Of a stretch of DNA of 64,000 nucleotides, positions 51,609 to 62,560 are shown piece after piece. Source of the DNA: Epithemia pelagica. Taxonomy: Eukaryota > Bacillariophyta > Bacillariophyceae > Surirellales > Surirellaceae. The notes under the pieces are model-generated. The model was not told where the DNA came from. It saw nothing but the letters and a program-made list of their open reading frames with translations, and searched no databases. A program made the position numbers and the translations under genes. Position 1 is the stretch's first letter; every line of letters begins with the position of its first letter. The stretch covers positions 3,095,744-3,159,743 of the forward strand of contig OX337241.1 of the NCBI GenBank assembly GCA_946965045.2, in the 5' to 3' direction.

Positions 51609-52787
51609 ATGACAACGACACTGAAAGACCAAGCATGGCAGTCGGGCCTTGTACTTTTGGAAGAGACACCTGAATGGAATTTCGAGGACTGGCCTCCTCT
51701 TGAGGGTGGATGGCGTTACTATCATGCTTCCGTCGTACTGAATCGTACCGATAACAACGAGGAGCAAACCGTCGTCGTGTTGGGAGGATTCAAACAAGGC
51801 CAAGGCTATGTCAACTCCGTTCTTGCATTGAATCTAGCAGAACCGAACAAACAGTGGCGAGAAGGGCCACCCATGAACCAGGAACGCGGTGGACATGCCG
51901 CTGTTGTGTGCAATGGAAGAGTCTACGTGATGGGAGGTCGCAATACAACATCTTTGGATTGTCTGGAACGAATTGACTTGAATGATTTGTTTCAATCATC
52001 TTTGACAACAAGTAGCACACGTGCGAGCCATTGGACGACATTGACATGTCGGTTATCATCTGGACGACATGGGTGTTGTGCTGTCGCGGTTCACAACCGA
52101 TACATCGTTGTAATGGGTGGATACAGCGATCGTTATTTGTCGTCGGTGGATATTATAGATACAAACAGCCACACTGTCATTGCCGGACCAAGCATGATTG
52201 TTCCACGACAATGGTTTGCCAGTGCGGTCATTGGTCACCGCATCTTTGTCGTTGGAGGTCATAACTATAATGGCCATCTTGACTCGTTGGAGTATTTGGA
52301 CTATGCAACACCCCTTGACAGTGATGAGACAAAAAAGGAGACTGGCTCAACATTCATTTCTTTCTCGTCCACTTGGATCACTCATTCGGAGTTGAGGCTA
52401 TCCGAGCTTCAAGGTTCTTGTGCAACGGTTGCTGTGGGATCCTGTCTGGTTGTGGCGGGTAGACAAGGCCATTTAACCGTGAAAGTCTTGGATACGCACC
52501 ACAACCGCGTTTGGAATCTCCCACCAGTGAATTTACCGAGGGGCTGCAGTATGGTGACTGCTGCCAATCGAATTGCTGTGATTGGTGGATGGAGCAATTC
52601 TACCTGCGCGACATTTCCACTAATGGATAGGAATTCGTGGTGTTTTCGTCGACTCTGTGAGCAGCAATCGAACAGATGGTATCATTCTCTTGAAGGTATG
52701 GGTATCCGAGATGCTGATATCTCACCCTTCTCCACACCGACATTAGCTTGTAAACGAAAAAGGCCTAATACTCACCTCGGTGATTAA
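51609..52787 (+). CDS. Kelch-repeat protein K12
   Basis: This copy is 392 residues from the ATG at 51609 (MTTTLKDQAWQSG). A tract around blades 3-4 (52030-52265) reads as identical to K3, while the flanks on both sides differ as much as other paralogs do. Blade 5 has GR instead of the Gly doublet (VVAGRQGH). The tail is changed: TLACKRKRPNTHLGD, with Cys in place of Arg before the basic run. Class A upstream, class B downstream. Confidence 0.9.
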   Translation: MTTTLKDQAWQSGLVLLEETPEWNFEDWPPLEGGWRYYHASVVLNRTDNNEEQTVVVLGGFKQGQGYVNSVLALNLAEPNKQWREGPPMNQERGGHAAVVCNGRVYVMGGRNTTSLDCLERIDLNDLFQSSLTTSSTRASHWTTLTCRLSSGRHGCCAVAVHNRYIVVMGGYSDRYLSSVDIIDTNSHTVIAGPSMIVPRQWFASAVIGHRIFVVGGHNYNGHLDSLEYLDYATPLDSDETKKETGSTFISFSSTWITHSELRLSELQGSCATVAVGSCLVVAGRQGHLTVKVLDTHHNRVWNLPPVNLPRGCSMVTAANRIAVIGGWSNSTCATFPLMDRNSWCFRRLCEQQSNRWYHSLEGMGIRDADISPFSTPTLACKRKRPNTHLGD

Positions 52788-53850
52788 GGAGAGAATGAAA
52801 CTTGAAATCTGCTACGTATTGCATGTATGTCCTGACATTGGCAGAACTAAAGCATTATCATTTCGTTCTCAAATCGTAGTTGTATTGTTTTCTTCATGAC
52901 ATTGCGAACTATTATTGAGATATCATGTACTCCGTTGTAAAGTTACACCATAGTGGAGCCAGTCCTTGGGTAGATGTCCATGGGACCATGCCTCTCCGCT
53001 GTTGAATAGGTCGAGTTATCATGCTGTGGAGGATTATGGTTGCGTGCCTGAAACACTTGGCGCAGCGACTCGTTTGGACGGTCGACCATGCGTTAAACTG
53101 TGAGGTCCGGCCCTTTATGGCCCATGCCTACTACGTGAGAGGACAGTACACCGTCTCTCGATGCTCGTGGTGGTTTTGGGTGACAGGACATTTGCGAATC
53201 CTTGGGAATTTTTGCCACCGAAGTGTTCGATAGTTCCTCCACTACAGCAACGAGTCTTTATGAAGTCTTTATGATGAGGTCGGCAATTTGCTTGTGTCAA
53301 TACAGCAATCAGTCTCTCCGTAGTGGCTCTTTGATAGTCCATGGGTATCGGTCCATTGGGATCAACAACAACAATCACAGTCTGCAAGGTTATGTCTTGC
53401 CCCTCAATGCCAGTTCCGCTGAAACCTTGTTGAAAGACTACAGCACTGTGAAACAGCACTGTTGGACATTGCCCACTACAACCTTTGTGCCTCGTACAGC
53501 ACCAACAAAACCACGACCCGCGCCGATCATGTCTTGGCTGTCGTCTGACAGCCGTGTTGGACCTCGATCACTACCACAGTTGAGTCTCGTACCGAACTCA
53601 GCAGTACCAACAACAAAACCACGACCACGAATGCCGCCGATCATGTCTTGGCTGTAGTCTAATAGAACTTCTTGTTGTTCTTCTGCTTCGTTGGATTCTG
53701 GTTGGTTTTGCTGCCTTGTCGTTCCACACCAACACACAGCTTGAATCTTCCTTTGTGGACTTGAAACGGCGATGCGACCCTTTCCCATAATCAATTCTTC
53801 ACTAGAGAGTTGAATTGCGTTCCGTACTTCGACCCGTAGTACTGGAGAAG
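52788..53850 (+). repeat. Class B downstream block and family X fragments after K12
   Basis: The class B 3' block (52788-53010) leads into a copy of the 27.2-28.1 kb block. Family X pieces read VLPLNASSAETLL (about 53396) and FVPRTAPTKPRP (about 53484). The cctcgatcactaccacagtt unit occurs here once, but twice at 27.8 kb. Frames are broken. Confidence 0.45.
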
Positions 53851-53959
53851 AATTCTGGTTCCCGTCCTAGTGTTCTTCTTTTTGTTCTTGTTTGTTGCGT
53901 ACGATTTCTAGCTTGTTGCGATCAAAGTTGTCGTTGAGTATGGTGTTCTTCTTTCGTCC

Positions 53960-55200
53960 AGTGTGACAACAACAAATGCGGTTTGGTTGTTATAATTGCT
54001 ATGGGGATCCGTCGTGGTTTCTTTCGTGGCTTGCGCTGCTGCTGCGACACTTGACGGTGTGTTTCATGCAATGCACAGTTGGTGATTGGCTGCAACGACC
54101 AAGACTTGGTAGTCGACGATATTGGGCTGTAGGAGCACTTCCCACATACAAGTCCAACGCCAAGAGAGACAAATCTCCGCACCGTCCGCAAAGTTCTCGT
54201 CAGGGTTGACGAACATGATGCACTTCCATTTCGTCATACTAAGAGGGATCCATGTCATGTTGCGAGACACAACCAAACGTGACACCCCACTCCAAGGGAA
54301 CGCAAATTTCCATTTGCACGGATTGTGACAGTGTTTCCAGTGGTGGAAGATTGTTGTTTGGGTGGTCCGTATGTACGAATCATCGATTTGGTTGGCACGA
54401 CAACTTTGCGCAAACGGTTGTCTCGAACGGTACAAATGGCATCTTGTCGTTGGTGCAATTCTGCGGTCGACGCAGTAGTACTGTGGAATCCTGTCCAGTG
54501 ATAGACACTGGTATCCTCGTCGGGTTGCCACACATGATAGTGTGCTTCTGCTGCTTCGGGTGGATCTGGTGGTTGTGGTTGCTCCTCAGTGTTGTCGTCC
54601 CACGAAGATCGAATGCTGACACCTGGACGAATACTGGTGGGCGGTGGACAGTGTTAAGGGGCACACGAGATCCATTCTTCCTTGTCGTTTCCAGCAAACA
54701 ATTGAATCGACAAGTGTGTTTTCAATCGGTACGACACGAATTGGTGCCGTGACCTGTAAGCCTGGATGACGGATGCGAAAGGCCTGAAATTGTTCCGCAA
54801 AGGACTTGTCGGCGGTGTCGGTGGCCTGTGCACAGGTGGAGGCCAAGCGCAACCAGAACAAGAACGACCCGAACCAGGAGTACCCACGAATCGTGGCAAC
54901 GGGCTTGGGACAATGCTTCATCACCACCATTCTATGCTGCGTTCCCTTGTCTTTCTTGGTTGGAACGAGACTGCCACGCCCCCACAGTCAATTCGAAACA
55001 ACAACCACAAGAAGAAGACAATGATGGTGATAATGACGATGATGCCAGACAGTGTTTGGCTGCATCACTTGGTTCCATTTCATTCCAGGTTTGGTTTCTT
55101 TCTCTGGTTCGTGGTAAGCCCATCGAGAAACGAGACGACATCCTCCCCAACCTTTGCTATTGCCCTTACAATTGCCTGTTTCAATGACTGGTGGGGAGAG
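53960..55200 (-). pseudogene. Minus-strand pseudogene of unknown family
   Basis: Protein-like sequence on the minus strand runs through several frames: LKQAIVRAIAKVGEDVVSFL (about 55110-55200), a hydrophobic WFGSFLFWLRLASTCAQA then FAEQFQAFRIRHPGLQVTAP (about 54740-54870), then EDTSVYHWTGFHS and IRANGNLRSLG (about 54280-54520), then MTKWKCIMFVNPDENFADG (about 54170-54240) and VDYQVLVVAANHQLCIA. The pieces are collinear but separated by frameshifts. Introns could explain some breaks, but no clear splice sites were found. A membrane or secreted protein is possible. Confidence 0.35.
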
Positions 55201-55607
55201 GAAGATGACTGAGTTTTCACAAGATCACTTGTCCGTGACTGGTTGGGAAAGGTCGTCGATTCGGAAGAAGAGAAACGAGTAATTTGGGGGGGGGGGGAAT
55301 TACAGTGAGTGCTCAGAACTGAACCCTGGATAGTCACCGCTGGGGATAAGTCCGAACCCATCTGCAAGCACAGGTTTATTTAGGGGTATCCAAAAACGCC
55401 CACGATACTCCCAAGAAGGATGCATGGTCTTCTTCATCGCGTTGCTACGGTCACGATTTGTCTCGTAACCCATCCATTTCGTCAAGATAGTCGATCGAGC
55501 TTCCAGTCCGCACCTATGAGAATCACAGGAGCAAAGCAAAACCACTAACCACTTACAATACAGTGTCTCATTCCCCATAAATTCGCTGCAGTTAATATTT
55601 TGGAGCA
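55201..55607 (+). promoter_or_regulatory. Class B upstream region of K13
   Basis: A run of 13 G (about 55285-55298) precedes class B sequence that is reduced to its proximal half: gttgctacggtcacgatttg, gagcttccagtccgcacc, tacagtgtctcattcc and CATAAATT about 30 bp before the ATG. Confidence 0.45.
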
Positions 55608-56756
55608 ATGAGCATGACACTGAAAGAACAAGCATGGCAGTCGGGCCTTGTCATATCGGACGAGACACCAGAGTGGAATGAAAACGACTGGCCTCCTCTT
55701 GTGGGTGGATGGCGTTACCGTCATACTTCGGTCATATTGAATCATACCGATAACAACAAGAGACAAACGGTCGTCGTGATGGGCGGATATCAGCAAGGCA
55801 AAGGTACCACGGATTTCGTTCTTGTTATGAATCTATCAGACCCAGACAAACAGTGGCGCGAAGGACCATCCATGAACCAGAAACGTTATGGACATGCCGC
55901 TGTTGGGTGCAATGAAAGCGTGTACGTTATGGGAGGATACAATGGAGCACCTGTGGATTGTATCGAACGAATTGATTTCAACGATTTGCTGCAATCATCT
56001 CCGACATCAAGCATCTCCCACGAGAGCCACTGGACGACATTGACATGTCGATTATCAACGAAACGAAAAGGATGTTGTGCTGTTGCGGTTCACAACCGAT
56101 ACATCATTGTAATTGGTGGTTATGACGGTAGTCGAACGTTGTCGTCGGTGGATATTATTGATACCAGGAACCACACTGTCACTGAAGGACCATCCATGAA
56201 TGTTCCTCGATTTTGTTGTGCCAGTGCGGTCATTGGTCACCGCATCTTTGTCGTTGGAGGTCATAACGATGAGCATGGCTGTCTTTACACGGTGGAGTAT
56301 TTGGACTATGCAACACCCTGTGACAATGATGAGACAAAAAAGGAGACTGGCTCGACGTTCATTTCTTTCTCACCCACCTGGATCACTCATTCGGAGTTGA
56401 GGCTTTCCAATTCACGAGGTTCTTGTGCAATGGTTGCCGTGGGATCTTGTCTAGTGGTGGCGGGAGGAGGATGGGGCAATTCAACCGTGGAAGTGTTGGA
56501 TACGAACCGCAACCGCGTTTGGAATCTCCCATCACTCGGAAATGACCGCTTTGACTGCACTATGGTGGCTGTTGCCAATCAAGTTGCCGTGATTGGTGGA
56601 TGGGAGAATCCTTCCTGTACAACATTACCACTCCTGGATAGAAATTCGTGGTGTTTTCGCCGTCTCTGTGAGCAGCAATCGAACGGATGGTATCATTCTC
56701 TTGAAGGTGTGGGTATCCGAGATGCTGATATCTCACACTTCTTCACATCGACATGA
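55608..56756 (+). CDS. Kelch-repeat protein K13, premature stop in tail
   Basis: This copy is 382 residues from the ATG at 55608 (MSMTLKEQAWQSG). All six motifs are present; blade 3 reads VIGGYDGSRTLSS. TGA at 56754-56756 replaces TCA of the STSARKRAR motif, so the protein stops at HFFTST just before the basic run. The lost tail is still readable downstream (gctcgtaaacgcgcaagg). Class B upstream, class A downstream. Confidence 0.87.
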   Translation: MSMTLKEQAWQSGLVISDETPEWNENDWPPLVGGWRYRHTSVILNHTDNNKRQTVVVMGGYQQGKGTTDFVLVMNLSDPDKQWREGPSMNQKRYGHAAVGCNESVYVMGGYNGAPVDCIERIDFNDLLQSSPTSSISHESHWTTLTCRLSTKRKGCCAVAVHNRYIIVIGGYDGSRTLSSVDIIDTRNHTVTEGPSMNVPRFCCASAVIGHRIFVVGGHNDEHGCLYTVEYLDYATPCDNDETKKETGSTFISFSPTWITHSELRLSNSRGSCAMVAVGSCLVVAGGGWGNSTVEVLDTNRNRVWNLPSLGNDRFDCTMVAVANQVAVIGGWENPSCTTLPLLDRNSWCFRRLCEQQSNGWYHSLEGVGIRDADISHFFTST

Positions 56757-58760
56757 GCTCGTAAACGCGCAAGGTCCAATACTCAAAGTGGTGATGAAGG
56801 GACGGATGAAGCCTAGACGTTTATTTCTCGAGTGGTTGACTTCTTTTCTACATTCGATTGCAATCCTAGAACCTAGTAAGTGGTTACTCAAAAGTAGAAA
56901 GAACATGTTGCAAGATAGAAGGTGCTTGCTTGTTGTCAAAGACGTGGAAGGAACGACCAAATTTTGTGTCTCTACAAGTGGTAGTGCGACCACTGTGGTT
57001 GTGAGACCGTAAGACAAGAATCTAGGGCTTTGTGGTGGCATCTTGACACTTTGTAGGACACAGAGACATTGTCCATGGATCGGTAGCTAATGGTAGGGAC
57101 ACTCACACTCCAGGAAGGGAGAGTTGCGCATCGATGTCGTAGTCAAGGGCAATCCGGTTTGTTCACGCCATTTTGTGTTCATTACGATGGAATAGTGCAG
57201 AGTAGTTTTCCTGTTGGTGACAGGGCAAATCCATATATGTTTCATGACATGGTGGTTGCCGTGACTGTCAAGGGTGTTCCATCTTGTCGTTTCTTGGCAT
57301 GGGATGCTGTTGCTACGACACAATTTTGCCGTGGACCACGACCATTGCCGGATCATTTGTTACCATCTAAACAATACTTGAACAGCGCCGAGGGAGACTC
57401 TCCGTAGTAATCGGTTGCGGTATTGGTGGACTTCTTGTCTGGATTGAGTAAAGAAGTATGTGTAGTCCTTGCGTTCCTTGTTGCATCGGCATCGTACTCG
57501 TCTGTATATGCACCTGGATGATGTTCTTGCTGTTCTGCTTCTGATTAGGTGCTGGTGTAAACAACGACTCCATGGTGTGGTTGTGGTATTATATAGTAGA
57601 GGAATCCGCATTGGCCTTGCATGATTCCTCGCTTCGTTCGTTGGATTGTGATAAGTCTGGAAAACCCCAAACTTGCAACACTCTGGTTCTTGTGGTGGTA
57701 GCTGGAGTTTGTGCTTGTGGTGGTCATTGTCGCTGTTGACTTGTGTTGTTGATGAGATGGGTCGTGGTTGGTTCCTCCTTCTTGGAGCCACAAATCACTC
57801 GACGAATTTGAAGTATTGGTGATCATGATGCTACTGTGTCATTTGTTTCGGTTGGTAGTTCTGTGGTGCTTTTCGTTTCCCCTTGTTCCAAAAAATGAAC
57901 AGGTCGTGATAGTCGTCAGTTGGTCCGCCTGTTGGCAATGCATCGATGGAAACCATTCATTCGTTGCTATTGGCAATTACGCGAAGGAGGACAAAACCTG
58001 GATGCCTGCTGCGCATGCGACAATTGTTGTTGTTGCTGTTGTTTGGATCCTGTTGGTAGATCGGGAATCCTGATTTTTCTCTTCTTGTCGTGCTCTTCAA
58101 CGAACGTGCAGGGCGGTAGTTCTTGTTGATGTTTGGGTGTAACTGGTTGTAGTTGTTTTTGTGTTGTCGGCATCATCGTAGTACAATAGAATGACTGTGT
58201 TGTTGAAAATTTGCTCCTTTCCGCCACGATCTATGATTTTCGACATCTGTTGGTCGTGCTCCTTGTGTGGCTTGGTTCATGGTCTCGTGGTCGATGAATC
58301 CGACAAAGGACAAAACGGGTGGATCGAAAGGTCCGATCATGAGAGGAGCAGTAAAAGGACGAAAAGCACGACAAGCCAAAACCTCGTGGACCCCATAGTC
58401 CGCTTCTCTGATGCTTCTTTTTGGAAATCGAGCATGGTTGGTTGCTGATTCTATACATTCCTCTTCGTCTTGTGAAGAAGGAATCATCGTTGATCGAGCA
58501 AAGATGGAATGGAACCGTCCTTGACAATCAAGGGGAAGGAAGCTCCACATGAGACTAGGGCGGAGTCGTGATTGCCATTGTGGTGATTTCGAGCAAGACA
58601 CATGGCTCCAGAAATGGTTGTTGCTTTTGGAAAATTGGGCAAAGACTGGTGGTAGTTGGTGCTGTTGATGTTGCTGCAGACTCACACCGCTTGTGTTTTT
58701 TTGTCGTTTCTGGCGTCGTCAGTCGGTTGGTGACGTCGTCCTTCTCGTTGTCTAGTAAAA
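56757..58760. other. K13-K14 spacer, first half: class A downstream block and fragments
   Basis: The class A 3' block covers 56815-57000. A plus-strand frame at 57090-57407 and overlapping minus-strand frames at 57360-57826 are protein-like but unsupported by any second copy. The segment 58290-58400 is related to 15.82-15.90 kb and, in part, to 43.98-44.03 kb. I assign no gene. Confidence 0.3.
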
Positions 58761-58909
58761 AAGGTTTTCTTACTTGACGTCCCGACTGAAATGCGGTAGC
58801 ACAATCCTCATGCTGGGCGTTGTGCCACGACGATACCGCTCTTCTGTTTGTTGTTGCATCAAGGATTTCTTATCGTCACAACCAAATGTTTTCCATGCAC
58901 AATAAGATG

Positions 58910-59540
58910 TCATGTTTCGACTCGGGACCTGGATGTTGTTCGTGGTGATGGAACCATGCATTGATACGGATTCCGAATGACAACGACAAGAAAAACAAAA
59001 AGAAGCGTGACACTGTGGTAAGGTAAATGGCCCCTGTGACTTGGGCCAACTACTTGGTGAACAGCCGTCTGCACGACACGACGGACCAAAACAACCACAC
59101 GACAGAGAGATGAAAAGGAGGAGGATTTTTCCTGGCCCATGTGGTGGTCCTTTTGTTTGTTTCCACTGGAATTGGGCATGATGTTGATGTCGGAGCCGGT
59201 GGGGACTGTTTGGACGTTGGGCCTGGCAGTTTTTTCCATGGATTTTGAGCGCATGGCACCCATGCAACTCATGGCATGCTTCACGCTCGTGTGTTGGAAT
59301 TGGTGGCGTCCTTTTGCCATTTTGACTTTGCGCTGTCGTCCCCGCTCTCGCAATGGAAGTCACCTTGAATATACCCACACGTGTTTGAAGCCTTGACCAT
59401 AGTGGGAAACCATTTCCCATTTGCATTGAGACGCAATGCCTCGTTCAGTCCGGGTCCCCAAAGTTGCATCCAATCCATGTCTTCTTGACACTCGACGCTT
59501 TCATCAAGGCTAGAGCTCCATTCACAAAATAGAGATGCAC
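58910..59540 (-). pseudogene. Minus-strand gene remnant with possible C-terminal membrane segment
   Basis: One minus frame reads EWSSSLDESVECQED, then MDWMQLWGPGLNEALRLNAN and KASNTCGYIQGDFHCE (about 59340-59530). A second frame picks up at about 59320 (MAKGRHQFQHTSVKHAMSC) and runs to 58910 with a hydrophobic HSVTLLFVFLVVVI near its end. The change of frame is either a frameshift or an unrecognised intron. The family is not recognised. Confidence 0.33.
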
Positions 59541-59888
59541 CTCTCCCAGAGCTCGAATTCGGTCCACTTGCTAGTCAACGAAGAAAATATTATGATGATC
59601 ATGCGCCGCCTTTTGTCCATCTTTCTTGTTGTTGGATCTATGAATTCGCCCAACGATATACTGTGGCTGTGGCTCTGTCATGCATTGTATGGGCGACCCA
59701 CTCTTGCCCGGAAAGATTGCGTACCTACGACAGACACTCTGGCTCAAATGCTTCCACGCGTACGACGAGTTTAGGTCTGAAAATTTGGATCGTGTTGTTG
59801 CTGTTCCACATCAGTCCGCAGATCAGCATCTCAAAACTGCCTTTCAATGATCTCTTTATAAAATTCGCTGCAGTCATTGTGTGAAACC
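59541..59888 (+). promoter_or_regulatory. K14 upstream region with TATA box
   Basis: Only the last 50 bp resemble class B (aaattcgctgcagtca). A canonical TATAAAA at 59857-59863 lies 32 bp before the ATG, at the position where other class B copies have CATAAATT, which supports a TATA role for that element across the class. The more distal class B boxes are absent. Confidence 0.55.
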
Positions 59889-61109
59889 ATGGCCACGGCA
59901 CTGAAAGAACAAGCATGGCAGTCGGGCCTAGTCCTTTTGGACGAGACACCTGAATGGAATGAAAACGATTGGCCTCCTCTTGAGGGTGGATGGCGTTATC
60001 GTCATGCTACGGTTGTACTTGATCATCCCGATCAAGACAATAACAACAACAAGAAGAAGAGACAAATGGTCGTCGTGTTGGGAGGATATAAACAAGGCCT
60101 AGGTACCACCAGTTCCGTTCTTGTAATGAATTTGGAGGGCCAGAACAAGCAGTGGCGAGAAGGGCCGCCCATGAACAAGAATCGTTACGAACATGCCGCT
60201 GTTGTGTGCAACGGAGCCGTCTACGTGATGGGAGGACACAATCAAGGTTCATTGGATTCTATCGAACGAATCGATGCCAATGATTTGCTTCGATCATCCT
60301 TAACAAAAAGCAAATCCTTAACAAACAGCACACGCGCGAGCAATTGGACGACATTGAAGTGTCGCTTATCAACGCGAAGGTATGGATGTTGTGCTGTTGC
60401 GGTGCACAACCGATACATAATTGTAATGGGTGGCTACAGCAATCGTTATTTGTCGTCAGTGGATATTATTGATACCAACAATCACATTGTCACTGCTGGA
60501 CCATCCATGAATCTTCCACGAGCATGCTGTTCCAGTGCGGTCATTGGGCACCGTATCTTTGTCGTTGGAGGCCGTAATGAGCATGGCAATCTTGACTCGG
60601 TAGAGTATTTGGACGACACAACACCCTGTGACAGTGTTGAGACAAAAAAGGAAACTGGCTTGACGTTCATTTCTTTCTCACCCACCTGGACCAATCATTC
60701 GGAGTTGAGGCTTTCCAATGCACGATTATCTTGTGCAATGGTTGCGATGGGATCCTGTCTGGTTGTGACGGGAGGATTCGAATCATCTGTGGAAGTGTTG
60801 GATACGCGCCGCAACCGTGTGTGGAATCTCCCACCATTCACTAACTACCACAATGGTTGTACTATGGGGACCGCTGCCAATCAAATTGCCGTGATTGGTG
60901 GATGGCGCAATCCTACCTGTGCAACATTACCACTACTGGACAAGAATACGTGGTGTTTTCGTCGACTCTGTGAGCAACAATCGAACGGATGGTATCATTC
61001 TCTTGAAGGTATAGGTATCCGAGATGCTGATATCTTGACATTGGCATCAGCACATCAACGCGCAAGGTCCAATACTCAAAGTGGTGATGAAGGGGCGGAT
61101 GAAGCCTAG
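59889..61109 (+). CDS. Kelch-repeat protein K14
   Basis: This copy is 406 residues from the ATG at 59889. Kelch Gly doublets fall at residues 65-66, 115-116, 181-182, 227-228, 295-296 and 337-338. Each is followed by the usual Trp or Tyr and Leu-Asp pattern, so a six-bladed beta-propeller is predicted. No F-box, BTB, signal peptide or membrane segment is visible, so the protein is probably cytosolic or nuclear. Loop 1 has an Asn/Lys run (DNNNNKKKRQ). A local duplication before blade 3 (tccttaacaaa twice) lengthens the linker to SKSLTNSTRASNW. The tail is short on basic residues (HQRARSNT) and acidic at the end. Class A downstream. Confidence 0.9.
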   Translation: MATALKEQAWQSGLVLLDETPEWNENDWPPLEGGWRYRHATVVLDHPDQDNNNNKKKRQMVVVLGGYKQGLGTTSSVLVMNLEGQNKQWREGPPMNKNRYEHAAVVCNGAVYVMGGHNQGSLDSIERIDANDLLRSSLTKSKSLTNSTRASNWTTLKCRLSTRRYGCCAVAVHNRYIIVMGGYSNRYLSSVDIIDTNNHIVTAGPSMNLPRACCSSAVIGHRIFVVGGRNEHGNLDSVEYLDDTTPCDSVETKKETGLTFISFSPTWTNHSELRLSNARLSCAMVAMGSCLVVTGGFESSVEVLDTRRNRVWNLPPFTNYHNGCTMGTAANQIAVIGGWRNPTCATLPLLDKNTWCFRRLCEQQSNGWYHSLEGIGIRDADILTLASAHQRARSNTQSGDEGADEA

Positions 61110-61420
61110 CCGTTTATTTCTCGAGTGGTTGACTTGTTTTCTACATTCGATTGCAATACTAGAACCTAGTATTAAGTGTTTACTCAAAAGTAGAAAGAAC
61201 ATGTTGCAAGAAAGAAGGTGCTTGTTTGTTATGGAAGGATCGATCCCACTTTTATATCTCTACAAGTGGTACTGCGCTTCGGCCATTACCTGTTTCCTGT
61301 CAGTTGTGGGACAGTGCCACCACCGTGGCTGTGTAGTCGTGAGACTTGAATCGGGTACTTTGTGGTGGCGTCATGGCACTCTACATAACACAGTGTGGTC
61401 CATGGAATGGTGGCTGTGGC
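61110..61420 (+). other. Class A downstream block after K14
   Basis: Contains gagtggttgacttgttttct, acattcgattgcaa and gtagaaagaacatgttgcaa, then gtggtactgcgcttcggcca. This is the last recognisable kelch-linked block and marks the right end of the array. Confidence 0.5.
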
Positions 61421-61690
61421 ACAACCAATGAGAGGAGCAGGAACAGAAGCACACCAAGGCGAAACCTTGTTGGACCTGATGTTGTCCGCTTCGAATGGTT
61501 CTTCCTCGAAAGATGACAATGGGTCGACTTTGGATGGAAGTAAGGAGGGAGGACCATCTCATATCCAATTCCGACATTTTGGTCAAGAGCAGGTTGTCCC
61601 TTTCGGAGGAGTCACCGCTCCAATCGCAATGCCTTCTTCTAGTTGCTGTTGCATGTGAATCGCAATACGTTGCTGCACTTGTCATGTGAT
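61421..61690 (-). pseudogene. Second copy of the 43.9-45.1 kb minus-strand pseudogene (3' part)
   Basis: The minus strand reads QVQQRIAIHMQQQLEEGIAI, then after a one-base shift GIGYEMVLPPYFH and LGVLLFLLLIG. The copy at 44.05-44.2 kb reads the same peptide series. An insertion of about 40 bp (61490-61530) is present here only. Confidence 0.45.
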
Positions 61691-61739
61691 GTCAAGCCGG
61701 AATGGCCCAATGAAGATGACGAGTCCAAGAGGAACCCAC

Positions 61740-62560
61740 CAAATCAGATCGAGGGTCGTCCCAATTGTCGCAATGGACCAGAACGAAAACAAGGAATCGA
61801 GTCTCGACGTTGCGACGAGACTGACAGGACACCTCCCCCCACCACTACTTTCTGTCGCAGCATTGCTCGTTCAATTGCTCATGCCTGGAAACATGCCGCT
61901 CCCCATCGCGATGTCTTGCCCCTCAATGCCAGTTCCCCGGAAACCTTGTTGCACGATTACGACAACACTGTCGAACAGCAGTGTTGGACCTTGACCACTA
62001 CATCCTTTGTGCATCGTACCGAACTCAGCAGCAGCAGCACCAACAACACAACCACGACAACGAACGCCGCCGATCATGTCTTGGCCATTATGGAAGCCTT
62101 GTCACCCACACCGTATGAATGGATGTTCGAACACGAGTCGCCCGAAGCGGTTGTGTGGTCGAATGATTTTGCTCGTCGGTGTCGAAATGGCGAAATTCGT
62201 GTGTCTGCTTCTTGTTTGTCGTGGAATCGCCCGACCGTCTGGCTCGCTTATCACGCTGATTGGGTGGAGTGTGGGTCGCTTCGACATTTGGTGCAATCAC
62301 CACAACGCTGTCCCTGGTGTGCACCAGACACCAACACGCTCTGTATCAACCACTCATGTGTGTGGCTTCTGTGGTCATCCCAGCGAATCAAATATACCTG
62401 GACAGGAACTGAAGGAAACTCTCATGCCGTTGTGTACAACCAGCATGTGTCCGCACAGGAAGGGGGCGTCGGGATTTGCCGGGGATCCGACCAAGTCGAC
62501 CGCAATCACACGACAATTCCCAAATCTTGATTTCCGTCCTCATCCACTCGCACTGGAATA
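61740..62560 (+). pseudogene. Longest family X copy, joined to a secreted-family-like end
   Basis: A plus-strand frame starting at 61643 stays open to 62530. It contains family X peptides in order: CRSIARSIAHAWK, HRDVLPLNASS, ETLLHDYDNTVEQQ, HVLAIMEALSPTPYE, then ESPEAVVWSNDFARRC, which extends beyond all other copies. Near 62440 a different frame reads CGFCGHPSES and RKGASGFAGD, related to the Cys-pair region of the secreted pseudogenes. The mixture suggests a fusion of fragments rather than a working gene, but this is the least broken X copy. Function unknown. Confidence 0.42.

Noticed and set aside
57090-57407. 105-codon plus-strand frame as a gene
   Set aside because: Protein-like in places, but overlapped by an equally plausible minus frame and without homologous support in the window.
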